64,000 bases of DNA from Chryseobacterium artocarpi (GCF_001684975.1 NZ_MAYH01000049.1:1-64000), one strand, 5' to 3'. Positions 53,366 through 61,481 are shown, counted from the stretch's first letter. Translations and numbers: made by a program. The notes: generated from the letters alone by a model not told the origin.

Positions 53366-53733
53366 ACTATCAGAACAATAAGTAAGATAACACTAATCAT
53401 ACTTGTAATTATTGATAGTCTGACATCAACTCTACTTGGGGTGTTTAATGGTGGTCTTCTAACTATATGGTATTTGTATATATAGTTGTTAGCCATTACG
53501 ATTGAAATCAGTAACCCTGCAACTATGTAGATTATTGCCCAATACCACTTGGTATAAAGAAACATTGTTACTGTGGGAGCTATTAAACCTGTAAGAAAGA
53601 ACCAAAGATTTAATAGTACTGTATTTGTTCCTCTGTAGATAGTAGGAATATCTCCATCCTCCTCAGCAACATTTCTTGTTGCATTATGTAGGCTAAGGCT
53701 TAGAAAAGCCAAAAAACAATAAACTAAGTACAT
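53362..53733 (-). CDS. Small membrane protein, 123 aa
   Basis: Four hydrophobic segments (YLVYCFLAFLSL at the start, LNLWFFLTGLIAPTVTMFLY, WAIIYIVAGLLISIVMA, SIITSMISVILLIVLIV at the end), so a polytopic inner-membrane protein. Function unknown. Middle gene of the element's minus-strand operon; overlaps the next gene by 4 bases. Confidence 0.65.
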   Translation of the reverse strand: MYLVYCFLAFLSLSLHNATRNVAEEDGDIPTIYRGTNTVLLNLWFFLTGLIAPTVTMFLYTKWYWAIIYIVAGLLISIVMANNYIYKYHIVRRPPLNTPSRVDVRLSIITSMISVILLIVLIV

Positions 53734-53739
53734 ACTATA

Positions 53740-54024
53740 TTAATGCTTTTCATTGGAGTCTTTGGCTGTACTGTTTGTATTGATTTTCTTACCATTTTCA
53801 TCATAAAATGCTATATAGAGCTTGTTCTGTCTCTTGTTATAGTACCCTACAAGATGGCTTTCTGGGCTTATTTCTTTATAGCCTTCAGGTAAAACCACCT
53901 GTACAGGGTAATTGACAAGATTGTACCCTTCTATGTTTGATTCTTGATAGAACTTAATCCCAAAGACTGCTAAGAGTATTCCCAAAACGAAAGTGATTGT
54001 AATTAGTAATGGTTTTGTTTTCAT
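53740..54024 (-). CDS. Small protein with one N-terminal membrane anchor, 94 aa
   Basis: A signal anchor (LLITITFVLGILLAVFGIKF, about 5-24), then an extracytoplasmic part with PVQVVLPEGYKEISPES and a polar, lysine-rich tail. No family recognised. Lies 6 bases before the next membrane-protein gene in the operon. Confidence 0.6.
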   Translation of the reverse strand: MKTKPLLITITFVLGILLAVFGIKFYQESNIEGYNLVNYPVQVVLPEGYKEISPESHLVGYYNKRQNKLYIAFYDENGKKINTNSTAKDSNEKH

Positions 54025-54035
54025 ATTTGAAGTTG

Positions 54036-54638
54036 TTAAAATTTAAGCTTATTAAGGTTGGATGAAAACTTGTAATGAGGTATCATCAATAAACCAAACA
54101 CTCCAAAAGATAAAGGAATGCAGATGATACTAAGAATGATTGTGTTTGTCCTGCTTCTGCTCTTGAACTTCTTAAAGACAGAAATATCAATAGTCCCCTC
54201 ACTGAATTGAAGGTATCTCTTGTGAAGTTTTCTGATAGGATTAAACAGTAATGTAAATATTGTTATGTAGAATCCAAAGGTTGTTAATCCTGCTAATATT
54301 GTCCCTGCAAGGTAAGCCCCATCAGTTAAATCATAATTACTTCTGTTGTTAATGGTATACACCATTGTGAAGAATAGTAAGAATGTAAAAGTTAATATAT
54401 AAAGGAAGAGATTAGACTTTTCAGACATCTTTCCATACTTCTCAAGGTTATTACTAGTTTCTTCATTAATATTCAAGGCTTGGTTATCAGTACCAATGGT
54501 GTTAATATCAAAAGTCAGTATTAATTTTTTATCATTACTTCTTGACTTGATAATTAGATAAATAATCAAGGTTGGCACACCTAGTATAATGAATACAATG
54601 ATAAGGTGTTGAAAGCTCAATGCTAAGGTTGTTATCAT
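54036..54638 (-). CDS. Membrane protein, 200 aa
   Basis: Four hydrophobic segments (LIIVFIILGVPTLIIYLII, LFLYILTFTFLLFFTMVY, AGTILAGLTTFGFYITIFTLLF, TIILSIICIPLSFGVFGLLMI). The start at 54638 (MITTLALSF) is chosen over a GTG 27 codons upstream, which would read through the operator palindromes. First gene of an operon of six and divergent from the XRE regulator, which probably controls it. Function unknown. Confidence 0.6.
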   Translation of the reverse strand: MITTLALSFQHLIIVFIILGVPTLIIYLIIKSRSNDKKLILTFDINTIGTDNQALNINEETSNNLEKYGKMSEKSNLFLYILTFTFLLFFTMVYTINNRSNYDLTDGAYLAGTILAGLTTFGFYITIFTLLFNPIRKLHKRYLQFSEGTIDISVFKKFKSRSRTNTIILSIICIPLSFGVFGLLMIPHYKFSSNLNKLKF

Positions 54639-54678
54639 AGTTAAAAATGTTTTGTTAAGGTTAGACAAATATATATAA

Positions 54679-54715
54679 TTATCAAAAATGATAACGATAA
54701 TATTGTCATTTTTGA
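54679..54715. promoter_or_regulatory. Palindromic operator region between XRE gene and membrane operon
   Basis: TTATCAAAAATGATAA (54679-54694) is palindromic in its arms. In addition TCAAAAATGA (54682-54691) and TCATTTTTGA (54706-54715) are perfect inverted repeats 14 bases apart. This is the usual place for binding of a small HTH repressor. Confidence 0.6.
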
Positions 54716-54736
54716 CCACTTTTGAAATCAGTTATT

Positions 54737-54964
54737 ATGTTGATGGAAAAAGTAAACTTTCAAATAGCTTTAGGTAAGAGGATAAGACAGCTAAGAGAAG
54801 AGAAAAAGATGTCTCAAGCTGAATTAGCCCTGTTATGTAATTTTGAGAAGTCTAACATGAACAGGATTGAAACAGGCAAGACCTGTCCTAGTAGTTTTAC
54901 ATTATACAAGATTTCCATTAGCTTAGAGGTGAAACTTTCTGAAATCACAAATGTGATAGAGTAA
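54737..54964 (+). CDS. XRE-family HTH transcriptional regulator, 75 aa
   Basis: A one-domain helix-turn-helix protein: ALGKRIRQLREEKKMSQAEL followed by ALLCNFEKSNMNRIETGK shows the five-helix XRE/Cro pattern, with a short C-terminal tail. ATG 54737 is preferred to a TTG five codons earlier; ATG 54743 is also possible. It probably represses the divergent membrane-protein operon and itself through the palindromes at 54679-54715, a typical control switch of an integrative element. Confidence 0.85.
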   Translation: MLMEKVNFQIALGKRIRQLREEKKMSQAELALLCNFEKSNMNRIETGKTCPSSFTLYKISISLEVKLSEITNVIE

Positions 54965-55317
54965 TCATTCATCTTTAACCATTCTCTCTACGACAAACCA
55001 AAAGTTAGTTTAATTTTCTAGTAAGAGGTTACCTGGAGGTTTCTGATATTATGTTCAATGACTTGTATAAGTGTTAGGTATAAATAGAAACTTCAGCTAT
55101 TAAATAAAATCTTACCCAGTCATTAATTATTTTTACAGTCAAAGTTACCTGGGTAGGTGTAAAGGTAAACATTAATAAACAGGAAAAAATAGAGTAAAAG
55201 AAAAGGACAAAATTTACTCCCTTTCTTTATAGGCTCCAGGTAAATCTTGTCCTAAATAAGTCCCACTTTTTGTTTCTGTATATATACATTTTACAAGAAC
55301 TGGGGCTTTTAATATTT
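54965..55317. other. Intergenic region with clustered GTTACCTGG words
   Basis: No coding frame recognised in 353 bases. It holds exact GTTACCTGG at 55028-55036 and 55144-55152, and a one-mismatch reverse copy at 55236-55244. These are spaced about 90-115 bases apart, with a further copy at 55339 in the next gene. Confidence 0.5.
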
Positions 55318-55689
55318 TTACTGGATAGTACTCACAAGGTTACCTGGAGCTGTATAATTCTCTGAATAATTATTGGAGGCTAATTGTGAACTTTCATCAG
55401 GAGTGTACTCATACCTGTGATTTAAAGTGATAATCTCTCCTGTTTCTTTGATAGTATACTGATAAGTTTTACATTCAACCTTGATAATATCACCTTTCAT
55501 CATAGTACCTCGAAGACTTCTGCACACAGCTTCGTCAAAGGTTGCAGGAATGTAGCACTTTTTGGCAGTGACATAATATTGCCCTGTGGTCTGACTTTGT
55601 AAAAGCTCAATACCACTGTTAATTTCAAGGACACAAAATGCTGTCCCATCCTCTTTTTTTCTTTTGGTGTAATTCGTAATCGTTACCAT
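55318..55689 (-). CDS. Hypothetical protein, 123 aa
   Basis: Soluble and strand-rich: MVTITNYTKRKKEDGTAFCV at the start, GIELLQSQTTGQYYVTAKKC, MMKGDIIKVECKTYQYTI, and a disordered Ser/Asn-rich tail. The layout is compatible with an OB-fold-like small barrel, but no signature is clear. Isolated in the element, with a 550-base gap upstream. Function unknown. Confidence 0.6.
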   Translation of the reverse strand: MVTITNYTKRKKEDGTAFCVLEINSGIELLQSQTTGQYYVTAKKCYIPATFDEAVCRSLRGTMMKGDIIKVECKTYQYTIKETGEIITLNHRYEYTPDESSQLASNNYSENYTAPGNLVSTIQ

Positions 55690-56239
55690 AGTCTTTTTGA
55701 TTTTGAGTTAATTGTTAATTAATGAAACAAGACACAAACCTTTATGCCACCACTATTACCTGGGTTTAAAGGCTTAATGTCTGTTGTCTCCCCACAGGTG
55801 AGGGGTATTCAGGAGTGTTGTATTGTAAAAGAGAAAGATTGATATTCTCATTTCCATCCCAGGTTCAGCAGTGGAGTGTGATGAGTAGAAATCAGTATAG
55901 GAAGGTGCAGTGAAAGCACATTCATAAGCTGACGAAGTGCTATCACAAGTAAAGAACTAAAATTGAAGTAACAGGTGTTCTCTCAAATAATAATAGACCT
56001 GTAAAAAGTTTCTAGCTTCTGAAAGGTGGGGAGGGGGATTTCCCTTGAGAAGAATTGGGTGGTGTGTATGTGAGGGAGTTCATAAGGACATGAATTTTTG
56101 AGATTGAATTTTTTGGACTTGAAAAATAAAGTATTAAAGAGTTTAGGAAAGTATGATAAAATCAAGAAGTTACATAATTCAATGTTTTGTGTATTTTTGT
56201 AATAATTTGAATTTAACTATAACTAATTAACATATAATA
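55690..56239. other. 550-base gap: promoter region of the Abi gene, otherwise unassigned
   Basis: No convincing coding frame (the 60-codon minus-strand frame at 55983-56165 lacks any support). It holds an ATTACCTGG variant (55755-55763), a short CCCC/GGGG hairpin near 55790-55805, a GTGC/GCAC hairpin near 55905-55920, a purine-rich G stretch near 56020-56040 and, at 56192-56199, the -7 element of the Abi gene. An untranslated RNA here is possible but not supported by a promoter. Confidence 0.45.
56192..56199 (+). promoter_or_regulatory. -7 element of the Abi_2 gene
   Basis: TATTTTTG matches TAnnTTTG, 41 bases before the ATG; no clear -33. Confidence 0.45.
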
Positions 56240-57112
56240 ATGGGAAGAAATGCAACTACTATAACTTCACAAATAGCATTATTGAAATCAAGGGGATTAA
56301 TAATAAATAATGAGCCAAAAGCAGAAGAATTATTATTAGATATTGGCTACTATAGACTAGGCTTCTATTGGCATTATTTTCAATCAGACCCTCTTAATCA
56401 CATTTTTAGAACGAATATTACATTAGAAGACATAGTAAGCTTGTATTATTTTGACTTTGATTTAAAAACACTTCTATCTAGATATATATATAGAATAGAA
56501 GTTCACTTTAGAACACAATTAGTATATTTAGTTTCAAATCATTACAATACAGATAGCACTTGGTATGTTGATAGTAGAAATGTTGATAGTAGTATTATGA
56601 GGGAGTTTAATAACATTTACTATAATCTTAAAACAAAAAATAGAACTATTTCTAAACATCATACCACTTATCCTTCTGATAATCACGCTCCTGCATGGAA
56701 GACATTTGAATTTTTAACTTTTGGACAAGTGTTCAAATTCTATAATAAACTGAAAGATAGCTCTTTAAAAACAAAAATATCAACTGTATATGGTTTTAGA
56801 GATTATCAATTACTTGATAATTTTATGCTTTCAATCATAAACGTAAGAAATATATGTTCCCACAATGGAGTTCTCTATGATTTTAATCAGCCAACAGGTA
56901 TTAGGCGAATCCCTAATAAAAGATACAGAAATAAAATTGCAGATACTACATGTTTGAATACTTCTATTAGATTGATTCTATTTGTTTTAAGCAAAATATC
57001 ATCTGCTAGAGCTGATGAGCTTGAGAATGAAATAAAAGCTATAATTACAAGTGCTAAGGCAAATCCATTGCTAGAAGAAATAATTAACAATAAAATAAAG
57101 TTTGATATATAA
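56240..57112 (+). CDS. Abi_2 family (AbiD/AbiF-type) abortive infection protein
   Basis: A 290-residue protein of the Abi_2 family: TTITSQIALLKSRGLII (7-23), LLDIGYYRLGFYWHYF (32-47), YFDFDLKTLLSRYIYRIEVH (70-89) and the late HEPN-type motif Arg203-x4-His208 in NVRNICSHNG. HEPN folds with RxxxxH are RNA-cleaving. Abi_2 proteins stop phage growth at the cost of the cell, so this is probably the phage-defence cargo of the element. A candidate small RNA starts in its last codons' promoter and lies directly downstream, which suggests an RNA-regulated toxin. Length is normal for the family. Confidence 0.88.
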   Translation: MGRNATTITSQIALLKSRGLIINNEPKAEELLLDIGYYRLGFYWHYFQSDPLNHIFRTNITLEDIVSLYYFDFDLKTLLSRYIYRIEVHFRTQLVYLVSNHYNTDSTWYVDSRNVDSSIMREFNNIYYNLKTKNRTISKHHTTYPSDNHAPAWKTFEFLTFGQVFKFYNKLKDSSLKTKISTVYGFRDYQLLDNFMLSIINVRNICSHNGVLYDFNQPTGIRRIPNKRYRNKIADTTCLNTSIRLILFVLSKISSARADELENEIKAIITSAKANPLLEEIINNKIKFDI

Positions 57113-57131
57113 AATATTTTTCTTATATTTG
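57101..57131 (+). promoter_or_regulatory. Full consensus promoter of the small RNA behind the Abi gene
   Basis: TTTG (57101-57104), exactly 19 bp, TATATTTG (57124-57131). The -33 box lies in the last Abi codons and the -7 box after its stop. This is among the best promoter matches in the window. Confidence 0.8.
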
Positions 57132-57136
57132 CACTT

Positions 57137-57228
57137 ATAAAGTGCCCTATTATACATTCTGCTATAACTGAGCACTATAAAATAAGAAAATTCGACCTAG
57201 ACAGTTTACTGCTCTAGGTCTCTTTTAT
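57137..57228 (+). ncRNA. Candidate structured small RNA, about 92 nt, linked to Abi_2
   Basis: Bounded by the consensus promoter at 57101-57131 and an intrinsic terminator at 57194-57228. The 5' part can fold as AGTGC (57141-57145) / GCACT (57172-57176) enclosing TTATA (57150-57154) / TATAA (57163-57167) with an eight-base loop CATTCTGC and a symmetrical 4/4 internal loop. No start codon with a frame of useful size lies within. By position it could be an RNA antitoxin or guide-like partner of the HEPN protein; this is inference. The start point is estimated from the -7 box. Confidence 0.6.
57194..57228. terminator. Terminator of the small RNA and of the convergent DUF3871 gene
   Basis: GACCTAGA-CAG (57194-57204) pairs with CTG-(C)-TCTAGGTC (57209-57220), an 11-bp stem with one bulge and a TTTA loop, followed by TCTTTTATT. 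The minus-strand side is also T-rich. Confidence 0.85.
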
Positions 57229-57262
57229 TATATAATCTCCCTAAAAAATCAAAGGAATAAAA

Positions 57263-58390
57263 CTAATTCAAAAACCACAGGTACTTACTATTACCATTAA
57301 GTGCTTTTTGAATTCCTTTGGTAAACTCAAAAGCATTCAAGTTCCTGTCTAGAAAAGTGTCTATATAACTGCTCTTATTAGCTTGTGTAAAGAGATTGTA
57401 CACATTCCAGAGGTTAATATCTCCATCTTCATTCCTACAAAAGCTTTCATCTTCGTAGTAATCTTTAGCTACTGTATTAAGCTGACTGTCATTGAAGTTC
57501 AGACTTGGAATAGCTAATTTCTCCTTTTTAGGTAAGTGTTGATATAATCTTGACCTACCTATGAGTTGGGCAAATTGAAGCTCTGTAAGATGACTATGGG
57601 ATAAAGATTTCATAACCTCCAGGTGACTTTGTGTATTGTAGTTTTGAATCACATGGATAACTTTCTCCTGTAGTTCATGATAATTTCCCACTCTCATTTC
57701 TTCTACAAAACCTTCAGAACTAACACATAAATTACAGCAAACCTTATTTTGAAAGCCAATGAAGAACTTGAATTTTTCAAAGGTTTTCTTGTTGTAAAGA
57801 TTCTCTAGGTTATAACTTCTTACTCCACCCAAAGTGAGAGCTAATTCATTACCATTGATAGTATCTACAATAGATGGTATTTGAATAATAAAAGCCATTC
57901 TTTCATAGTAAATAGTCTTCTCATGGTCTAGTAAATCTTTGGCACTCTTGTAGATGGCATCAGGAGTTCTGGCCTTGATTTGATGTGATACTCTGATTTC
58001 AGGGTTACTGATGTTATGGTGAGGAAACAGTTTTAATGCTGTATTCATCACAATATCTATAAACTCTTGATGTGCAATGGTCTTTTCATTGTCCTTACTG
58101 AACACAGGAATAATGCAGTCACCTTTAAGGTGGTTTAAATCAACCTGTAAGGTGTTGGCTTCAATGAATGGTTTATGAACATAGGTAGAATCTGTTGTGA
58201 AAGGAGGAGTGTTAATTGTATCAGAAACCAAAAGAGGCTGAACACTTCTTGGTTCAACCTCCTTAATTTCATTCATTCTGCTTGGATAAAACACCTCTGC
58301 ATCTTGGATATTTACAGTCTCCAGGTTAAGTTGACTGTTTCTTTGAACATTGTGCAGTTCCATTACTGCTGTATTATCTGTGTACTCCAT
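57263..58390 (-). CDS. DUF3871 family protein
   Basis: A 375-residue protein resembling the DUF3871 family found on Bacteroidota mobile elements: HLKGDCIIPVFSKDNEKTIA (about 88-107), SNPEIRVSHQIKARTPDAI, YYERMAFIIQIPSI and GRSRLYQHLPKKEK. Its distant similarity is to phage/plasmid DUF932-type proteins; biochemical role unknown. The start overlaps the ATPase gene by 17 bases, so they are coupled and probably act together in element replication or recombination. Confidence 0.75.
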   Translation of the reverse strand: MEYTDNTAVMELHNVQRNSQLNLETVNIQDAEVFYPSRMNEIKEVEPRSVQPLLVSDTINTPPFTTDSTYVHKPFIEANTLQVDLNHLKGDCIIPVFSKDNEKTIAHQEFIDIVMNTALKLFPHHNISNPEIRVSHQIKARTPDAIYKSAKDLLDHEKTIYYERMAFIIQIPSIVDTINGNELALTLGGVRSYNLENLYNKKTFEKFKFFIGFQNKVCCNLCVSSEGFVEEMRVGNYHELQEKVIHVIQNYNTQSHLEVMKSLSHSHLTELQFAQLIGRSRLYQHLPKKEKLAIPSLNFNDSQLNTVAKDYYEDESFCRNEDGDINLWNVYNLFTQANKSSYIDTFLDRNLNAFEFTKGIQKALNGNSKYLWFLN

Positions 58391-59291
58391 TAGTTGAAAA
58401 GTTTTGAGGGTTAGATAATTTGATTAAGAATGATTTTCTGGCTTCATATTCTGGTTTTAAATCTTCTTGATACTGGGGATATTGTTTGTAGAGTGCTAAA
58501 AGGTCACTAATTGTATTACAGTCTCCTATTTTATTAATTAGAGTATTAATCTCATTAGTACCCAGGTAACTTTGTTTAGGCATAGAAGAGGTTACCTGGG
58601 CTTGGTTAATAGTTCCTGCATTACACCAGTCAAGAATCACCTTGCCAGTTTGAGGGGTTATCAAAAACTCAGGTTTATTCATGAACAGTCCTGTTCTATC
58701 CTTACTTGCTTTAGCCAAATGATTATCATTAACTAATTCAAAATTGATGGTGAGTTCATATTCAAAGCCATCCCTGGTGATTTCCTTTGTCCCATGTTTG
58801 ACGACTTTAGTCTTACCATTGCTACCAATATCTAAAGAATAATCCATCTTTCTTCTTGTGGTGGTAATGATATGACAGCTTGACTGTAATATCTTGTTGA
58901 TGAATGCTTGATGTCTTGGAGTTACATTAGCCCAGTCCTGAAACCTACCACCTAGTTTCTCATGGATTTCAAGACATCCACCAGAACCATTCCATTCATG
59001 GCTGGCTGAATCTATGATAATGACTTCAATTCCTGACTTTTCACACAATTCTATAGCTTGTATATATCTTTCTGGTGAATAGGGTGCTTGTAAGTCCAAC
59101 ACCTTATAGCTACCCAGGTCAGAATACAAGGAAGCTGAGGAGTTTTCTGTGTCTATGACTGCTATTTTACTCCAGTCCTGTGTCATTCCATAGGCTAATA
59201 ATAAAGCTGATTTGGTCTTTCCAAATCCACTAGCTCCTGATAATCCTAATCTGAGCTTTACTTGTTGTCTTTGTGACTGTTTTAATTGCAT
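58374..59291 (-). CDS. RecA-like AAA ATPase (phage nucleotide-binding/Sak4-like)
   Basis: 305 residues. Walker A GASGFGKT (19-26) sits in LRLGLSGASGFGKTKSALLL, Walker B is VIIIDSASHEW (about 95-105), and a later TTTRRKMDY fits a RecA-core sensor. The C-terminal part (TQAQVTSS... onward) is a low-complexity linker and helical tail. Similar single-domain ATPases in phages assist single-strand annealing. Upstream of DUF3871 in the same operon; downstream of a hairpin-rich 193-base gap. Confidence 0.8.
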   Translation of the reverse strand: MQLKQSQRQQVKLRLGLSGASGFGKTKSALLLAYGMTQDWSKIAVIDTENSSASLYSDLGSYKVLDLQAPYSPERYIQAIELCEKSGIEVIIIDSASHEWNGSGGCLEIHEKLGGRFQDWANVTPRHQAFINKILQSSCHIITTTRRKMDYSLDIGSNGKTKVVKHGTKEITRDGFEYELTINFELVNDNHLAKASKDRTGLFMNKPEFLITPQTGKVILDWCNAGTINQAQVTSSMPKQSYLGTNEINTLINKIGDCNTISDLLALYKQYPQYQEDLKPEYEARKSFLIKLSNPQNFSTNGVHR

Positions 59292-59395
59292 AATATTCTG
59301 TATTTAAATTGTTAATATCACCCTTGAGTTTTCAAGAGTGTTGGTGAATTATTGATTGTTTAAAAAAGTTGCGATTTAGAACATCAAACCCATTA

Positions 59396-59467
59396 GAGGA
59401 AATCCTCAAATAAAAGATATTGTATTGTTATTTACACACATATCTTTTATTGAGGGAAATCCTCCAG
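59396..59467. repeat. Nested inverted and direct repeats between ATPase and winged-helix genes
   Basis: GAGGAAATCCTC (59396-59407) is itself palindromic. TAAAAGATAT (59411-59420) and ATATCTTTTA (59440-59449) are perfect inverted repeats extended by CCTCA / TGAGG with a slip of one base. GGAAATCCTC occurs at both ends (59398 and 59456). The structure fills most of a 193-base intergenic gap. Confidence 0.65.
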
Positions 59468-59484
59468 TGGAGAGAATAATGTGG

Positions 59485-60207
59485 TTATTTCCCTTTCTTT
59501 TTCCTTAGCCCAGGTTTAAGATACTTCTGAATATCTCTGTGACCTTGAAAAATCCTTTCTTCCTCTTCATCTCCAAATACTTTTGGAAGTATTTCTATAA
59601 CTTTTTCAGGATGTAGAAAGAAATAATTAACCTGTTGTGGCCTGCCTTCAGAGCTTATGCTCCTCTTATTTTCAACAGAAATGATTCCTAATTCCTTAAA
59701 TCTGCTGATTATTTTTTCTGCCCTATCTTTTTTAATACCTAATTCTTTAAAAATTTTTTCTTTAGACCAGTAAAATGATGTAAAATTAGATTTTTTGTAC
59801 TTGATGAGTAATGCTTCAAAAAAGACTCTTTCATCGCAAACAAAGAAACTGCTGTCATATTGCATGAAATTAAGAAGCCTAGTCCCAAATATGGTGTCAT
59901 AGTCTACGAAATACCTTTCAAAATTGAATTGTTCAAAGTCTTTCATATTAACAACTATTTTATCATTAGGGGATAAAACGTTATTAACCTGCATTTCTCC
60001 TATTGAGTTTATCTCAATAAGAATGTACTTAGGAGTGTTGTCTTGTTGGAAATTTTCTTCAAAAGAAATGTCGTGATTGTAGAGTTGTATTTCTTTAAAA
60101 CTCTCTTCAAAATCTTCACTGTATGCCCCAGGTAACTTCTGAGGGGGAAGATTACTTTCAATCTCATTTTCTTTATGAAAATTCCAATCTGGTTGGAATT
60201 CATTCAT
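59485..60207 (-). CDS. Winged-helix protein of the element, 240 aa
   Basis: The N-terminal half is acidic and probably unstructured to residue 55, followed by FERYFVDYDTIFGTRLLNFM and ALLIKYKKSNFTSFYWSKEK. A winged helix is likely at about 140-195: KEKIFKELGIKKDRAEKIIS followed by RFKELGIISV, then GRPQQVNYFF as wing. The Lys/Arg-rich tail (LKPGLRKKKGK) fits DNA binding. A replication-initiation or regulatory role is plausible but not shown. First gene upstream of the ATPase-DUF3871 pair. Confidence 0.6.
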   Translation of the reverse strand: MNEFQPDWNFHKENEIESNLPPQKLPGAYSEDFEESFKEIQLYNHDISFEENFQQDNTPKYILIEINSIGEMQVNNVLSPNDKIVVNMKDFEQFNFERYFVDYDTIFGTRLLNFMQYDSSFFVCDERVFFEALLIKYKKSNFTSFYWSKEKIFKELGIKKDRAEKIISRFKELGIISVENKRSISSEGRPQQVNYFFLHPEKVIEILPKVFGDEEEERIFQGHRDIQKYLKPGLRKKKGK

Positions 60208-60275
60208 AATGTAATGAGTTAAAATTATGTTTTCAAAATTAAGAAAAATATTAAAAATATTGTTGAATTATCTTT

Positions 60276-61481
60276 TTATTTTTTCAGTTTAGTCTTAAGT
60301 TTTTGAAGTTGTTCACTTAGCTTTTTGGGCATTAGCTCTGCATAATACTCCTGTGTAGTAGTAACCTTGGAATGACCTAAAAGTTTAGATATAATTTCCA
60401 TGGGAATATTATTATTCAATAAGACTGTAGAGGCAAATGTTTTTCTTGCTGTGTGATGAGTGAGATTTTTAGAGATTTCTAGTATAGAAGCTATTTCCTT
60501 AAGTAGCCTATTAAAATATTGATTACTTATTCTGGGTAAGAGATACTCACTTTCTGAAGAATACTTCTCCATTACTTCAAGGGCTCTTGGTAGTATTAGA
60601 GGTACAGAGAAGGATCTGTCTGTCTTTTCTCTTTCCTTGTAAATCCAACTGATTCCATCAGGCTTAGTAATCAAATCTTCCCTTTTAAGTTCAAACATCT
60701 CCTTATAAGCAAGTCCTGTATAACAACAAAATAAATAACAGTCCTTAACCCTATTCAATGTTTCAGACTGGAATATATGATTTTCAAGTTTGTCTAATTC
60801 CTTTTGTGTTAAGAATACAAGTTTGGGGTATACTTTCTTAGGTTTATGTTCTTCAAAAGGATTGGACTGAATATACTTCTGTGATACAGCTTTCTTAACT
60901 ACTTTTTTAATTCTCTGAATAGCTTTGTTAATAGTAATCTGACTATGTCTCAGCTCAGTTTTTGAATAATATTCAAACTCTGATATGAAGTCAAAATCTA
61001 AATCTTTTAGCTTTATATCTGATTTCTTGAATTTGAATCTTATAAACTCTTCCAGATCATCTTTGATATATTCAAACTTATCATAGGTAGGTTGTTTAAT
61101 ATCAATTCCTATTAGCTTTTTAAGTCTTTCAAGGTAGAGTTTGTAGTACTCTAGTAAAGAATAATCTTTAACTAGAGTCTCACCCCTGTATTGTCTGTAA
61201 ATATCATCTACATCAAAGTTTTCATCTTGGAGTTGGAGTAATAAAAAAGCCTGATTAATCTTATTCTTAATCAGACTCAATTGGTTGTTGATATAATTGT
61301 GTTCTTCATTGGGTGGCTTAGTTTTCTGCTGTTTACTATCCCAATGTTTAGGGCTAATGAATAATCCTGTAGCAAATGGTTTTCTTTCTCCCAAATATGT
61401 TATTCTACATCTTAATGGGGCAAAACCTTTAGTGTTTGTCTTTGCTTTGTCTAATACAAAGAGTATGCTTATAGTGTTCAT
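60276..61481 (-). CDS. int: Tyrosine integrase of the element
   Basis: A 401-residue site-specific recombinase: AP2-like arm-binding N-terminus (about 1-90), SAM-like core-binding domain (about 105-200) and catalytic domain. Catalytic residues are visible as His343-x-x-Arg346 in HHTARKTFAS, His370 in LLGHSKVTTTQ and the Tyr379/380 pair in QEYYAELM; the beta-hairpin lysine is in EREKTDRS. The first arginine is replaced (CCYTGLAYKEM, Ala258), as in IntDOT-type enzymes of Bacteroidetes, so activity need not be lost. Lies beside the intact tRNA-Asn it targets. Confidence 0.93.
   Translation of the reverse strand: MNTISILFVLDKAKTNTKGFAPLRCRITYLGERKPFATGLFISPKHWDSKQQKTKPPNEEHNYINNQLSLIKNKINQAFLLLQLQDENFDVDDIYRQYRGETLVKDYSLLEYYKLYLERLKKLIGIDIKQPTYDKFEYIKDDLEEFIRFKFKKSDIKLKDLDFDFISEFEYYSKTELRHSQITINKAIQRIKKVVKKAVSQKYIQSNPFEEHKPKKVYPKLVFLTQKELDKLENHIFQSETLNRVKDCYLFCCYTGLAYKEMFELKREDLITKPDGISWIYKEREKTDRSFSVPLILPRALEVMEKYSSESEYLLPRISNQYFNRLLKEIASILEISKNLTHHTARKTFASTVLLNNNIPMEIISKLLGHSKVTTTQEYYAELMPKKLSEQLQKLKTKLKK

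Noticed and set aside
55870..55960. Hammerhead-ribozyme-like strings (TGATGAG...GAAA and CTGACGAAG)
   Set aside because: The conserved core CTGANGA...CGAAA is not complete in either order and the flanking stems do not pair.
55983..56165. Sixty-codon minus-strand frame in the gap before the Abi gene
   Set aside because: No recognisable motif, no promoter and no family leader; composition looks like random AT-rich sequence.
60276..61481. Integrase inactive because the first catalytic arginine is missing
   Set aside because: IntDOT-type integrases of Bacteroidetes naturally lack this arginine; the other catalytic residues are intact.
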